Positions 50,082-59,928 of a stretch of DNA of 64,000 nucleotides are shown piece after piece. The stretch is from an uncultured Ruminococcus sp. (GTDB lineage: Bacteria; Bacillota; Clostridia; Oscillospirales; Ruminococcaceae), in the NCBI GenBank assembly GCA_937910385.1, contig CALEPT010000123.1, forward strand, positions 38,023-102,022. Reading direction: 5' to 3'. Made by a program: the position numbers and the translations under genes. Each line of letters starts with the position of its first letter. Position 1 is the first letter of the stretch. The notes below the pieces were generated by a model, which was given only the letters and a program-made list of their open reading frames with translations, had not been told where the DNA came from and did not search any database.

Positions 50082-50873
50082 ATGAAACTTAATTACAGAG
50101 ATAAAGTCATACTTGCAATAGTTATTGCATTAATTATCCTGATCGCAGGCTTCTTTGCACTCATAAGACCAAAGTCTAACGAGATCGAAGAAAATAAAGC
50201 TACACTTGCTGCAAAGCAGTCAGAAAAGGCTGAGATCGAGGCCAGAATAGCAAAGATCGAACCTCTTACAAACGAGATCAATGATACATACGATGATACA
50301 AACAAGCTTGCAAAGCTCTTTGTTCCCATGGATGAAGTAAATAATCCGGTAGCTCTCGATGAGTATATGCAGGAACTCGCAAATGAAAACGAGGTGCGCA
50401 TTAACACTGTCGATCTGGGCACAACATCGGTACAGCAGCTCGGATATTACTACTTCACTTCCGATGACGTCGGCGGTGACCTTCGTAGTTCAGCTGATTT
50501 CAGCGGTGAGCTTCAGGCACAGCATGATGCTCAGACAGCAGAATCTACAGCGCTTTCTTCCAGAACTACTGAAAGCGTTCTTGAAACTCAGTATGGCATT
50601 AATATCAAAGGCACAAAAGAAAATGTATGGAATTACATTAAGGCTATCGCTGATATCGACGAAGCAGTAATGATAAATTCCGTAGATATTTCCGACTATA
50701 CCTTCGGTGCAGAGGGAGAGACAATAACTCTTACTCCTGCCGAGGGTGAAGAAGGCGAGTCTGTAACAGTAACTATAGGCGGAGGCGAAGACGGCGAGTC
50801 AAACGTACAAATGGTTATATCAATTTACTCAGTATATACAATGACAAAACCCAATACAGAAATGGCAGATTAA
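50082..50873 (+). CDS. pilO: PilO-like pilus alignment protein
   Basis: 263 residues: one membrane helix (about 7-28), a coiled coil of about 60 residues (NEIEENKATLAAKQSEKAEIEARIAKIEP) and two small ferredoxin-like outer parts, the PilO layout. An acidic stretch (TPAEGEEGESVTVTIGGGEDGES) near the C-terminus is an insertion not usual for the family. AAGGAGG precedes the ATG. It should pair with the PilN part of the preceding protein. Confidence 0.82.
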   Translation: MKLNYRDKVILAIVIALIILIAGFFALIRPKSNEIEENKATLAAKQSEKAEIEARIAKIEPLTNEINDTYDDTNKLAKLFVPMDEVNNPVALDEYMQELANENEVRINTVDLGTTSVQQLGYYYFTSDDVGGDLRSSADFSGELQAQHDAQTAESTALSSRTTESVLETQYGINIKGTKENVWNYIKAIADIDEAVMINSVDISDYTFGAEGETITLTPAEGEEGESVTVTIGGGEDGESNVQMVISIYSVYTMTKPNTEMAD

Positions 50874-50927
50874 CCACCACGACACGCTATAGTTATTAAA
50901 ATTATAACTTGAAAGGCGGTTAGAAAG

Positions 50928-53825
50928 ATGATTAAAGAGAAAACACGAAAAATAAAGACCGTTCGTGGTTCTGTTCTGTTTACCACGGTATCGGTACTGG
51001 CGCTGCTGATAATATTCCTTACCGGTGCGCTGGCACTTGCTTCATCGGCTAACAACCGTGCGCACAGGTCGTATTCATCGTCGCAGGCAAGCTATAACGC
51101 GAGAGCTGCGATAGATGCTTTTACACAGGCGATGATACAGGATCCAAACGTTGCGGCAGCGGTTCATGACATGAAAAGTGATGAAAGCCTTCAGCCTGTA
51201 CTTTCAATAGGCAATAAAGATGATGCACTTGGTTCGTGGACCAGAGATACCAGCAATGGCTGGGGTACTATCGGATATTATGACGAGGACGGAGATTTTC
51301 AGGAGGGAATGATCGATGTACGCCCCACCGGAAATTCCAATGAATATGGTTGGAATGAGGCTAAAAGTGCATGGCAGAAGCTCACTGAATTCAAGATCAC
51401 GGCCACAGCGCGCTATGGAAAAGAAGAAGAGACACTTGTAGCTTATGTAAAGACGGTTGTCGACCAGAAGTCAAACGATTCACTTATCAGAGGTCTTCAG
51501 ACTGCTGGCGGAGCTGTATTTGGCACAACAGCATCTCATTATACAGGTGACGTAGTTTTAGGCGCTACAGAAGATGGCACTACAACATACTCAGTAAATA
51601 ACGGATCAACATTTGATACTGTTTTAAACTTCATAAATGGTAACTTGACGGTCTCAGGAAGCGGCTTGAATATTAATGTTAACGACAAGAGTTGTCAGAC
51701 AGTTATAAATGGGAATTTCTCAATTCAAAATAGCACTTTAGTTAATGTTAATTATGTTGTCAACAGCAATTATACACAACAGACTATTCCGTGCTTATTT
51801 ATTAATGGCGGTGCGTATTTTCCAAATCAGATTAAATTAGTAGAACAATCCAAAAGTGAAAAAGCTCCTTATAATGTGTTTGTGGGAACTTTGAGAAGCC
51901 AACAGAACAATTTTGATATGAATGGTGTTGACTTGTATCTTATGGATACATATGAGCCTGCGGTTAAATACGAGGTCGAATACGGTAATGACATTATAGA
52001 AATTTCAAAAGGTGCTAATCAGGTTGGATACACAAGCTCTAAACTTGAAAAGTGGGCTTCTTCGACATTTAATAAGACCGAGCAGCAGTTTCACTCTGAA
52101 GGTGGTAGTATCTACTGTAATGGCAATCTGACATTAAAGTCGGCTGATATTAATGGTGATGTTCGTGTTAGAGGTGATGCTTTCATACAGGACGGAAAAA
52201 TATCCGGTAAACTCATAGTGGGTGGCACATTATATATTTCAGGCAACCCCACAGTGACAGGCGGCGTTTATTGCAATAATGTAAAAAATTCAACAGGCGA
52301 TTTGACAATTCAAGGATATACAGAAGTGTCTTGTTTTTATCACCCACGAACACAAGTTAATCTTTCAGATTACGAGACATATGAATGCGGAAAGCTTTAT
52401 TACTATAAGTGGGCAGCTGAAGAGCACAGAATTCAAGATGAATCAACTTGGCAATATGTTTTGTATGATCCTTGGGGTGAGCAAATTTCAGACGCATGGC
52501 AAGATGTTTACTATGCATGGAATACGACTTATATGCCCGGGGACGATATTTCTACTCCAGAGCTGTTAGCGGCAGCTTTAGATCCGGATTCGGTGTATAA
52601 GCAATGGCAAAGACCGCAAAACCCTATAGATTATAGCTCTGATTACTATTATGTAATGCCTACCACCATAGTTGACGAGGCCGGCGAAACTATTGTAGTT
52701 GACAGCGGTATTCCTACTAATGAGCCATATTATTACTATAATCCCACAACAGGTGCATTTATAACAGAAGACTCTACTTGGGTAGAAGCATATTACACGA
52801 AACCTGTATTTGATGGTACTGATTATGTTGATTCGCTTGTACAAACTAATAAAGAGAAAATCTGGTTTGATCAATACGGAAATGAAGTAGCAGATATAGC
52901 GAGTAAATCTAATGATTATTCAGGCTCTCTTATAGTAAAGCCTTTGAGTGATTCAGGTCTTACAACTGATACTGTTTATCCTCAAACTATGACTCGCGAA
53001 GCTATATATGGTTCTGTAGACGATATGGGCAATTTCTCAGCTGCTCCTGCTGGCACCAAAATAGTAAGGACGCTTAAAGAAGTACAGGACGCACTGAATT
53101 GTGATTCAACCGGAACATTTGATGCGTCAATTTATCCTGATACGTGTACAGAGGTTATTGACAAAGAAGTAAATGTTGGCGATCCATCCGATAAATTGTC
53201 AAAGGTAGGCTCAGGTGACTATAGTAATTATTACAAAATTGATGAAAACATAAAGCTTACCGGTAGTGGAGATAATGATTTCTATATTGATTCATCAGAT
53301 GGGGACATTTGGGTTGAGATATCAGACAATGTTACTTTTAATAATAACCATAGGATCATTGTGAAACAGGGCACAGGAAATGATGTTTATTTCTTCATTG
53401 ATAAAAACAAGAAAATTTATTTTAACGGTGGCGGAATAATAACGGATACGTGTAAAGAGGGAGTTACTTTTGCTTACAACACTAAGTCTTCGAACATAAC
53501 TATCTTTGGTGCCGATGGCTCGAAAATTGATGGAATGAACAATTACATGATAATGGCGAGCGTTAAGGCTCCTCATACTACGATCTCAACGGCAACGGCT
53601 ACAGGTTCTATATCGATTTATTATAAGGATGAGTTCGGTAGTAACCCTATTACTATGAATCCTGCATTCATCGGAAATGTGCTCTGTAAGGGAGTCGAAG
53701 GATCAAACAACTTTACCCTTGCTTACACAGATGCCGGAGCCGGCAGCTCGGGCAATGTAGGCAGCCAAACGATCTATTCCGCAATAGGCGACAGATATGA
53801 GCTTTCATATTATGCTGCTTCATAA
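50928..53825 (+). CDS. Large PilX-like pilus-associated surface protein
   Basis: 965 residues. The N-terminus (VRGSVLFTTVSVLALLIIFLTGALALASS) is a PilX-like membrane helix without the classic prepilin GFTLxE motif. About 200 residues on, the chain becomes a long repetitive beta region (SIYCNGNLTLKSADINGDVRVRGDAFIQDGKISGKLIVGGTLYIS) that looks like bactofilin or a right-handed beta helix, with Tyr- and Asn-rich parts. The DNA from about 51530 to 53560 is visibly richer in A/T and in rare codons than both ends of the gene, as if this middle were exchanged. Likely a tip or adhesion factor; inference from position. Confidence 0.72.
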   Translation: MIKEKTRKIKTVRGSVLFTTVSVLALLIIFLTGALALASSANNRAHRSYSSSQASYNARAAIDAFTQAMIQDPNVAAAVHDMKSDESLQPVLSIGNKDDALGSWTRDTSNGWGTIGYYDEDGDFQEGMIDVRPTGNSNEYGWNEAKSAWQKLTEFKITATARYGKEEETLVAYVKTVVDQKSNDSLIRGLQTAGGAVFGTTASHYTGDVVLGATEDGTTTYSVNNGSTFDTVLNFINGNLTVSGSGLNINVNDKSCQTVINGNFSIQNSTLVNVNYVVNSNYTQQTIPCLFINGGAYFPNQIKLVEQSKSEKAPYNVFVGTLRSQQNNFDMNGVDLYLMDTYEPAVKYEVEYGNDIIEISKGANQVGYTSSKLEKWASSTFNKTEQQFHSEGGSIYCNGNLTLKSADINGDVRVRGDAFIQDGKISGKLIVGGTLYISGNPTVTGGVYCNNVKNSTGDLTIQGYTEVSCFYHPRTQVNLSDYETYECGKLYYYKWAAEEHRIQDESTWQYVLYDPWGEQISDAWQDVYYAWNTTYMPGDDISTPELLAAALDPDSVYKQWQRPQNPIDYSSDYYYVMPTTIVDEAGETIVVDSGIPTNEPYYYYNPTTGAFITEDSTWVEAYYTKPVFDGTDYVDSLVQTNKEKIWFDQYGNEVADIASKSNDYSGSLIVKPLSDSGLTTDTVYPQTMTREAIYGSVDDMGNFSAAPAGTKIVRTLKEVQDALNCDSTGTFDASIYPDTCTEVIDKEVNVGDPSDKLSKVGSGDYSNYYKIDENIKLTGSGDNDFYIDSSDGDIWVEISDNVTFNNNHRIIVKQGTGNDVYFFIDKNKKIYFNGGGIITDTCKEGVTFAYNTKSSNITIFGADGSKIDGMNNYMIMASVKAPHTTISTATATGSISIYYKDEFGSNPITMNPAFIGNVLCKGVEGSNNFTLAYTDAGAGSSGNVGSQTIYSAIGDRYELSYYAAS

Positions 53826-53840
53826 AGGAGGAATGTTCTT

Positions 53841-54365
53841 ATGAAAAAGACTAAGAAAAAACTTAAAGGCATGACTCTTTTTGAGATCATTATCTCGATA
53901 GCAGTGCTCGGCGTGCTGAGCCTTGTACTTCTTACAATAGGCGTTTCGATCAGCAATACTAAAATGGCGACTAATAAGCTTAAAAATAAAATAGTTAATC
54001 AGTCGCCTTATGCGGCAAACCGCGTCGTGTTATATGACGGAACGGAAATCAGCAATACTGATATGCAGATACAGGTTCAGATCAGCGGAGTCAGCGGAAA
54101 ATATAAGACTTTAGATGCATCAGGTAATGAAGTTGAAGTTGAATACGGCGTAGACGCTGACGGAGATAGCACGCCGGATCCTTTCGGACCAACTCTTGAT
54201 GTTAAGGGTTATAATACCGGTAAGTATCAGGGAACCGATGATGAAGGCAATGACGTTTTGAAGGATTTTGAATATGACGGTCCAAGTCTTAGTCAGGCAA
54301 ATCAGAATCTTAATCTGAAATTTATAACCTTCCCTGTTCCAGGGGAATCGGAAGAAGAACCGTAA
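53841..54365 (+). CDS. Minor prepilin / pseudopilin
   Basis: 174 residues. Lys-rich leader and prepilin site KLKG-MTLFEIIISIAVLGVLSLVLLTIGVS, cleaved after Gly with Glu at position 5. The rest is polar and short. GGAGGAA precedes ATG 53841. Next gene starts 16 bases after its stop. Confidence 0.88.
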   Translation: MKKTKKKLKGMTLFEIIISIAVLGVLSLVLLTIGVSISNTKMATNKLKNKIVNQSPYAANRVVLYDGTEISNTDMQIQVQISGVSGKYKTLDASGNEVEVEYGVDADGDSTPDPFGPTLDVKGYNTGKYQGTDDEGNDVLKDFEYDGPSLSQANQNLNLKFITFPVPGESEEEP

Positions 54366-54381
54366 CAGGGAGGTGCTGATG

Positions 54382-55788
54382 ATGAATAGAAGAAAAATTC
54401 TTAAGGGTATGACCCTTATAGAACTTGTCATTGTAATGGCGATTTTCGGTGTACTGCTCCTTGCGGTCATGTCGATCGCTGACCCTGTTTCAAAGATATT
54501 CCGCAATGCTGAGTCATCTGAGAAGACATACGCTTATACTAACAATATAGAGACTTATCTGCAAAATCAGCTTCAGTACGCCGATAATGTAGTAGTTTTG
54601 ACAGCGGATCAGCTTGGAGGTAAGTCAACAAGAGATCTGGCAGAAGAATTCCGAGCTACTTATTACAAGGATATTGTTGTAAGAGGCGGTATTACATTTG
54701 TTATCAAAAAGTCGGGTACAGACACTTATATCGACAAAGACGGTGAGAGCGTAGATGCCAGCGGAAATGCTTATACAGATGACAATAAGCCCGAACTCAC
54801 TCTTTCAGGATTTGATGCCGATTCAGACGTATATAATTATTTACTGACAATAGACAATGCTGATCTTGAAGACGGCGGCTATGTTTTGCTGGAAATAGCT
54901 GATAATGGAAATCAGACGACCAGAGCAACTTCTATAGCTATGGGAGGTCAGCTTGTATTTAGCCTTCCAAAGAGTAATTATTCGTTTTACGATGAAAATG
55001 CTGCTAAGGCTGTGAATGGTAAGATATACGTTATGAGGCTTTCTAACGACTCAGGTCAGATATATCTTTATACATATGATTTTACATCAGATGTAGATTT
55101 GCCGGCAGATGAAGTTACACCTGTGGCTCAGTTGAATGAAGCTTACTTCAGTGCAGGAGATGCTAAGTATGTTTTTAACTATGTTCTCGGAGCCCAGAGT
55201 CTGACAGCTATAGATCCGACAGCTATAGATCCGACAGCTATAGATGCTATAGAACTTATATCAGGATCAAATGAAAAATTTAAAGTCATTAACGATGATT
55301 TCAACAATGCCGATCTTGACACTATTAACTACAAAAATCTGACGATCTCCATCATCGCTTCCAAGGAGCTTAGTGCAGAAGAGGAGGAGGCATTCGATGG
55401 CCTCGGATATTCAGTATTCAAGGGGCCGTCATCTATATCGGCAGCGAATATTCCGCTTCTTAATATAAGCTTCCGCGCTTCAAATAACTATGTTGAACCG
55501 GAGTATGATGAGGATGGAAATATTTCAAATGCTGGTGAGCTTATGGCAAATCAGGTGTCTATGGTCAGAAGATGGCAAAAGTATTGGAAGGTAGTATACA
55601 AGACAGATTCTGATGGAAATATTGTATATGATGCAATGGGGCAGCCTATAGAATTGAGTGCGAATTGGGCGATACAGCGTCAACCGGCTGTTGCTCAGGC
55701 TGTAGATGCTTACAGCGTATATGACACAATAGATGCAACTAAGGATATTTACTTCGTATATGCATACGCAGATGAACTTACAACTTAA
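54382..55788 (+). CDS. Large minor prepilin
   Basis: 468 residues. Prepilin site ILKG-MTLIELVIVMAIFGVLLLAVMS with Glu5. A large globular domain follows, of no known family. It holds a tandem repeat TAIDP TAIDP TAIDA coded by three 15-base units (55203-55247). ATG 54382 (8 bases from GGGAGG) is chosen over ATG 54379 (5 bases). End of the first pilus operon. Confidence 0.83.
   Translation: MNRRKILKGMTLIELVIVMAIFGVLLLAVMSIADPVSKIFRNAESSEKTYAYTNNIETYLQNQLQYADNVVVLTADQLGGKSTRDLAEEFRATYYKDIVVRGGITFVIKKSGTDTYIDKDGESVDASGNAYTDDNKPELTLSGFDADSDVYNYLLTIDNADLEDGGYVLLEIADNGNQTTRATSIAMGGQLVFSLPKSNYSFYDENAAKAVNGKIYVMRLSNDSGQIYLYTYDFTSDVDLPADEVTPVAQLNEAYFSAGDAKYVFNYVLGAQSLTAIDPTAIDPTAIDAIELISGSNEKFKVINDDFNNADLDTINYKNLTISIIASKELSAEEEEAFDGLGYSVFKGPSSISAANIPLLNISFRASNNYVEPEYDEDGNISNAGELMANQVSMVRRWQKYWKVVYKTDSDGNIVYDAMGQPIELSANWAIQRQPAVAQAVDAYSVYDTIDATKDIYFVYAYADELTT
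55203..55247 (+). repeat. Three 15-base tandem units inside a prepilin gene
   Basis: GACAGCTATAGATCC is repeated twice exactly and a third time with one change. Each unit adds five residues without a frameshift. Confidence 0.9.
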
Positions 55789-55800
55789 TAGTAATAAAAA

Positions 55801-55838
55801 ACAGGCAGCAGTTTCAATGCTGCTGCCTGTAATTATTT
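55801..55838. terminator. Bidirectional terminator between pilus operon and pilD
   Basis: ACAGGCAGCAG / CTGCTGCCTGT stem, T-rich on the plus side (AATTATTTTTT) and A/T-rich on the other. Confidence 0.8.
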
Positions 55839-55845
55839 TTTGTGT

Positions 55846-56691
55846 TTACTGCGTTTCAGCTGCGCGGGAGAGGATATTCAGATACCACTGAGCGATATCA
55901 TTTCCCCAGAGAGCTGCGGCAGCTATACCAATTGAAAGGAATGGTCCGAATGCAAATTTGGATTCCTTTGTGACCTTCTTGATTATCGCACCAACGATTG
56001 CGGCTGCGATAATACCTACTAATGCTGAAACGATAACAGCCCGTGTTCCGAGAACGGCTCCTGCTGACACCATAAGCAGCGTATCCCCGAGCTCGATAGC
56101 GCGGAAATCCTCGCCGAATTTCTTCCTGATTATCGGTCGGCTTATCTCACCGATAATAAAGAATGGAACGCTTATCACCAAAGCTCCGATAATACGGCTT
56201 TTTATTGAGACATCATCGGTGAATATGGCAAGCGGGACCGCAAGCAGGAGAATTATAGCAAGTATTATCTGATCGATCTCCATTGTATCCCAATCCATAA
56301 ATGCGACTACAACGAGGAGCGACATAAGAACACAGGTTATTATGGCTTTAGCATTGATATCAAGCACAAAAAATGTCAGCACGTAAAGAAGTCCGTTCAA
56401 ACTCTCTACTATAGGGTAACGAGAGGATATCTTCGCGCCGCAGTTATGACATTTCCCCCTCAGAGCCAGCCAACTGAATACGGGGACAAGATCTCTTGCC
56501 CGTATCTTCGCGCCGCAGGTCATACAGTGAGAGGAACGTTTGATGAGGCTTTCCTGTCTCGGCAGCCTGATGATGACAACATTCAGAAAGCTTCCGATAG
56601 CTATGCCGAAAAGAAAGATGATGGCGTAAAACATTATGCAGAAAACAGGATCCGCAAATTCATCGTGGAGCATATTTTCAAATTCAAACAT
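55846..56691 (-). CDS. pilD: Prepilin peptidase (A24)
   Basis: 281 residues, about eight membrane helices. The zinc motif of full-length peptidases is present (CMTCGAKI ... CHNCGAKI), and the catalytic aspartates are in AFMDWDTMEI and IELGDTLLM. It cuts the leader of the prepilins coded around it and methylates the new N-terminus. It is transcribed against the rest of the cluster. Confidence 0.95.
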   Translation of the reverse strand: MFEFENMLHDEFADPVFCIMFYAIIFLFGIAIGSFLNVVIIRLPRQESLIKRSSHCMTCGAKIRARDLVPVFSWLALRGKCHNCGAKISSRYPIVESLNGLLYVLTFFVLDINAKAIITCVLMSLLVVVAFMDWDTMEIDQIILAIILLLAVPLAIFTDDVSIKSRIIGALVISVPFFIIGEISRPIIRKKFGEDFRAIELGDTLLMVSAGAVLGTRAVIVSALVGIIAAAIVGAIIKKVTKESKFAFGPFLSIGIAAAALWGNDIAQWYLNILSRAAETQ

Positions 56692-56731
56692 GAGTTTTAC
56701 CCTCCTTTTAATAAAATAGTAACATAATATT

Positions 56732-56759
56732 ATTATAACATAAATTATGGAAAATTCAA
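56732..56759 (-). promoter_or_regulatory. pilD promoter
   Basis: Minus strand TTGAAT (56759-56754), 16 bases, TATAAT (56737-56732). Confidence 0.55.
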
Positions 56760-56828
56760 GTATAAAATAAGAATATATTTGCCGGATTTATGTATGGCGG
56801 TATGTTCAGAAATAAGCGGAGGTATGTT

Positions 56829-58511
56829 ATGAGAAATGAGAGAATTGGTGACTACTTAGTCAGCCAGGGGCTGATCAATGAAGAACAGCTCCAGAAGGTG
56901 CTTGCGACTCAGAAAGAGTCAAACGGCGCTAAGAAGTTTGGCGACGTTGTTGTCGAGCTGGGCTTCATGTCAGAAGTCAACTTTGCCAAGGCGCTTGCCG
57001 GCAAGCTGCGCGTGCAGTACGTTGACCTCGATACTATCGACATCAATACAGAGGCTGTGCAGAAGGTTCCGGAGGCTCTTGCAAGAAAGCATACCGTAAT
57101 CGCTATCAATGTACAGGGCAAGAGACTTACCGTTGCTACCAACGACCCCGTAAACTTTATCGTTCTCGAGGATATCAAGGTATCAACAGGTATGGATACC
57201 GTTCCGGTCCTCGCAACTACCTCGGCTATCAATAAGGCTATCGGCAAGTGCTACTCAATGCAGAATGTTGACAGCGTTCTCGACAGCGTTGCAGGTATGG
57301 GCGGAGACCTCGGCGAAATGAGCCAGGAGGACGCCGATTCAAGAGACAGAGTTGAAAGCGCTCCTATCGTTAAGCTTGCAACCACTATTATCGAAAACTC
57401 TTACAGAGCAGATGCTACCGATATACATATCGAGCCTTTTGAGAAGTATACAAGAATACGTATCCGTGTAAACGGAGACCTTGTTGAACTTATGAATATC
57501 TCAAGTGCAGTTCACAGTGCTCTTACTACACGTCTTAAGCTTATAAGCGGCATGAACATCGCTGAAAAGAGAATACCTCAGGACGGACGTTTCACTCAGG
57601 TCGTTGACGGAACCACCCTTGATGTCCGTGTATCTTCACTTCCTATGGTACACGGAGAAAAGATAGTTATACGTATCCTTTCGACCGGACAGATCGCTCT
57701 TCGTAAGATCACTGACCTCGGTATGTCAGAATACAACTATCAGCTTTTCGAGCATATGCTTAAAGTTCCTCAGGGAGTTATCCTTGTTACAGGACCTACC
57801 GGTTCCGGTAAAACTACTACTCTTTACGCCGCTCTTGGCGAGATCGCAAAACCAAACGTTAACGTCGTTACCGTTGAAGACCCTGTCGAAAAAGCTATCG
57901 ACGGTATAAATCAGTGTCAGGTTAACCAGAAGGCAGGCATGACCTTTGCGGCTGCCCTCCGTTCTATCCTTCGTCAGGACCCTGACATAGTCATGGTCGG
58001 AGAGATGCGTGATGCGGAGACCGCCGATATTGGTATCCGTGCCGCTATCACAGGACACCTTGTTCTTTCAACACTTCATACAAATGATGCTGCTTCGACG
58101 GTTGTACGTCTTGTTGACATGGGCGTTGCCCCCTACATGGTAGCTACCTCACTCATCGGTGTTATCGCTCAGCGACTTGTAAAGCGCCTTTGCCCGGAGT
58201 GTAAGAGGCCAAGAATGTCAACTGCTGAAGAAACTGAACTTATGGGAATTCCTGCACCTATCCAGATATATGAGCCAGGCGGCTGCCCGTCCTGCAATAA
58301 TACCGGATATAAGGGAAGAACCGCTATCCATGAGATAATCCACTGTACGTCTACAGTTTCCACGATCATCGCTGCGGGCGGAACCAAGGAAGAGATAGAG
58401 GCTGCTGCAAAGGCAAACGGAACAAAGCTGCTACGTGATAACGCTTCAGCTCTCGTTCAGGCAGGAGAGTCTTCAATAGACGAGCTTATCAGAACAACAT
58501 ATACAGTCTAA
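56829..58511 (+). CDS. pilB: Pilus assembly ATPase PilB
   Basis: 560 residues. N-terminal MshEN-like domain (IGDYLVSQGLINEEQLQKVLATQ), then the secretion ATPase core: Walker A GPTGSGKTTT, Asp box, Walker B region DPDIVMVGEMRDAETADIG, His box and the four-cysteine zinc finger (CPECKR ... CPSCNNTGYKGR). It drives pilus extension. ATG 56829 follows CGGAGG; the longer frame would lie before it. Confidence 0.95.
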   Translation: MRNERIGDYLVSQGLINEEQLQKVLATQKESNGAKKFGDVVVELGFMSEVNFAKALAGKLRVQYVDLDTIDINTEAVQKVPEALARKHTVIAINVQGKRLTVATNDPVNFIVLEDIKVSTGMDTVPVLATTSAINKAIGKCYSMQNVDSVLDSVAGMGGDLGEMSQEDADSRDRVESAPIVKLATTIIENSYRADATDIHIEPFEKYTRIRIRVNGDLVELMNISSAVHSALTTRLKLISGMNIAEKRIPQDGRFTQVVDGTTLDVRVSSLPMVHGEKIVIRILSTGQIALRKITDLGMSEYNYQLFEHMLKVPQGVILVTGPTGSGKTTTLYAALGEIAKPNVNVVTVEDPVEKAIDGINQCQVNQKAGMTFAAALRSILRQDPDIVMVGEMRDAETADIGIRAAITGHLVLSTLHTNDAASTVVRLVDMGVAPYMVATSLIGVIAQRLVKRLCPECKRPRMSTAEETELMGIPAPIQIYEPGGCPSCNNTGYKGRTAIHEIIHCTSTVSTIIAAGGTKEEIEAAAKANGTKLLRDNASALVQAGESSIDELIRTTYTV

Positions 58512-58533
58512 TTAAGAATCGGAGGAATTCACT

Positions 58534-59646
58534 ATGGGTATGATAGACATTCACAGAATACTTGATGAAGTAAGACTTCTCGGCTGCTCCGACCTTCATT
58601 TTACGGATAGGATAGCACCGGTAGTTCGTTTGAACGGTACTCTCAGAACTATGCGTTCACAGTATCCCGAAATGGACGAGGAGGAAATACTTGATATCGT
58701 TCATCAGATGACCAACGACGCTCAACAGACAAGCGTAAACAACCACCATGATACCGACTTTTCATTCACAACAAGAAGCGGCTATCGCCACCGTGTAAAC
58801 GTATATTTCCAGAAGGGTAAGCCCGCGATCGCTATCCGACTTCTCAGAAATGATATCCCTACGCTCGAGGATCTCGGACTTCCGCCTATACTCGCGGATT
58901 TTGCAATGCGTCCCCGTGGACTGGTGCTTGTAACAGGACCTACCGGTTCAGGTAAATCTACCACACTTGCCGGAATGATAGACTTTGTAAACCTCAACAA
59001 GAGCGCACACATCATCACTGTTGAGGACCCTATCGAGTATGTTCATGAGCATAAGCGCTGCATGGTAAATCAGAGAGAGATCGGCGACGACGTTCCGTCA
59101 TTTGCACTTTCACTCAGAGCTGCCCTCCGTGAGGACCCTGATGTAATCCTCGTAGGAGAAATGCGTGACTTCGAGACTATCCAGGCTGCTGTAACCGCTG
59201 CCGAAACAGGACATCTCGTAATGTCTACGCTCCATACCACCAGTGCCGCTGATACTATCAACCGTATCATCGACGTTTACCCCGAGCATCAGCAGCAGCA
59301 GATCAGAACACAGCTTGCTAATAACCTCGTAGGCGTAATCTCGCAGACCCTTATTCCTAAGAAGGACAATACGGGACGAATCGCCTGCATGGAGATCCTT
59401 AACTGTACAGACGCTATCTCAGCTATGATCCGTGATAATAAGATACACCTTATCCAGTCTGCTATCCAGACAGGTAAGCAGCAGGGTATGATGAGTCTCG
59501 ATCAGGAGCTTGCAAGACTTGTTGCGAAGAATGTTATAGCCGAGCCTGATGCATTGGATAAGTGTCAGGATAAGCAGGAATTCTACCGCTTCCTTGCTCA
59601 GATGGGTGGACGTCCTACAGGCGGTATGCAGGTAAGCGCTCAGTAG
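58534..59646 (+). CDS. pilT: Pilus retraction ATPase PilT
   Basis: 370 residues, lacking the N-terminal domain and zinc finger of PilB. Walker A GPTGSGKSTTLA, DPDVILVGEMRDFETI, GHLVMSTLHT. Retraction implies twitching or DNA uptake capacity. CGGAGG precedes ATG 58534, 23 bases after pilB. The toxin-antitoxin-like locus follows. Confidence 0.95.
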   Translation: MGMIDIHRILDEVRLLGCSDLHFTDRIAPVVRLNGTLRTMRSQYPEMDEEEILDIVHQMTNDAQQTSVNNHHDTDFSFTTRSGYRHRVNVYFQKGKPAIAIRLLRNDIPTLEDLGLPPILADFAMRPRGLVLVTGPTGSGKSTTLAGMIDFVNLNKSAHIITVEDPIEYVHEHKRCMVNQREIGDDVPSFALSLRAALREDPDVILVGEMRDFETIQAAVTAAETGHLVMSTLHTTSAADTINRIIDVYPEHQQQQIRTQLANNLVGVISQTLIPKKDNTGRIACMEILNCTDAISAMIRDNKIHLIQSAIQTGKQQGMMSLDQELARLVAKNVIAEPDALDKCQDKQEFYRFLAQMGGRPTGGMQVSAQ

Positions 59647-59664
59647 TGAATTTTCGCAGAGTGC

Positions 59665-59693
59665 TTGACAAAACGAAAGTGATAGTGTATAAT
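59665..59693 (+). promoter_or_regulatory. Promoter of the antitoxin-like small RNA
   Basis: TTGACA (59665-59670), 17 bases, TATAAT (59688-59693): full consensus, with no open gene behind it on the plus strand. Confidence 0.85.
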
Positions 59694-59699
59694 ATATAC

Positions 59700-59772
59700 G
59701 GAAACGAAAGATATGATTTGCATGGAACTCATGCAAAAGGAAACTCCCGAAGCGGCAACTTCGGGAGTTTTT
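59700..59772 (+). ncRNA. Putative antitoxin small RNA (par RNA II-like)
   Basis: About 73 bases from the predicted start to the T-run. Its 5' part (59705-59731) repeats, in the same strand, the sequence 59867-59897 over the toxin start: CGAAAGATATGAT, GCATGGAA and AACTCA are common. It can thus pair with the toxin message across its start codon and early codons. A hairpin TTGCATG/CATGCAA lies in the middle and the terminator at the end. Inferred from sequence only. Confidence 0.65.
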
Positions 59773-59773
59773 C
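59741..59773. terminator. Shared bidirectional terminator of small RNA and toxin message
   Basis: AAACTCCCGAAG-CGGCAA-CTTCGGGAGTTT, 12-base stem, TTTTT on the plus side and TTTCCTTTT on the minus side. Confidence 0.85.
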
Positions 59774-59804
59774 CGCAGTTAAGCGGAGCGTGCTTTTGTC
59801 GGGC

Positions 59805-59888
59805 TCACTTCCTGTCAAGCCACTTGCTTATGTAGTTGGCAACTACACTTGCTGCGACAGAAATAGCGAAAGATATGATGTATGGCAT
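59805..59888 (-). CDS. Fst-like type I toxin peptide
   Basis: 27 residues: MPYIISFAISVAASVVANYI then SKWLDRK. One membrane helix followed by a charged tail with W-L-D, the plan of the Fst/Ldr toxin family (Fst of plasmid pAD1 also ends with a helix, a V/W-L-D turn and charged residues). A near-perfect AAGGAGGTGA site lies 7-9 bases upstream, partly inside a small hairpin CTTCC-GTCA-GGAAG. Own promoter at 59929-59957. Small peptides of this kind are widespread in gut Firmicutes and mostly unnamed. Confidence 0.72.
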   Translation of the reverse strand: MPYIISFAISVAASVVANYISKWLDRK

Positions 59889-59928
59889 GGAAACTCACCT
59901 CCTTCCTGACGGAAGAAGCCGACGATTT

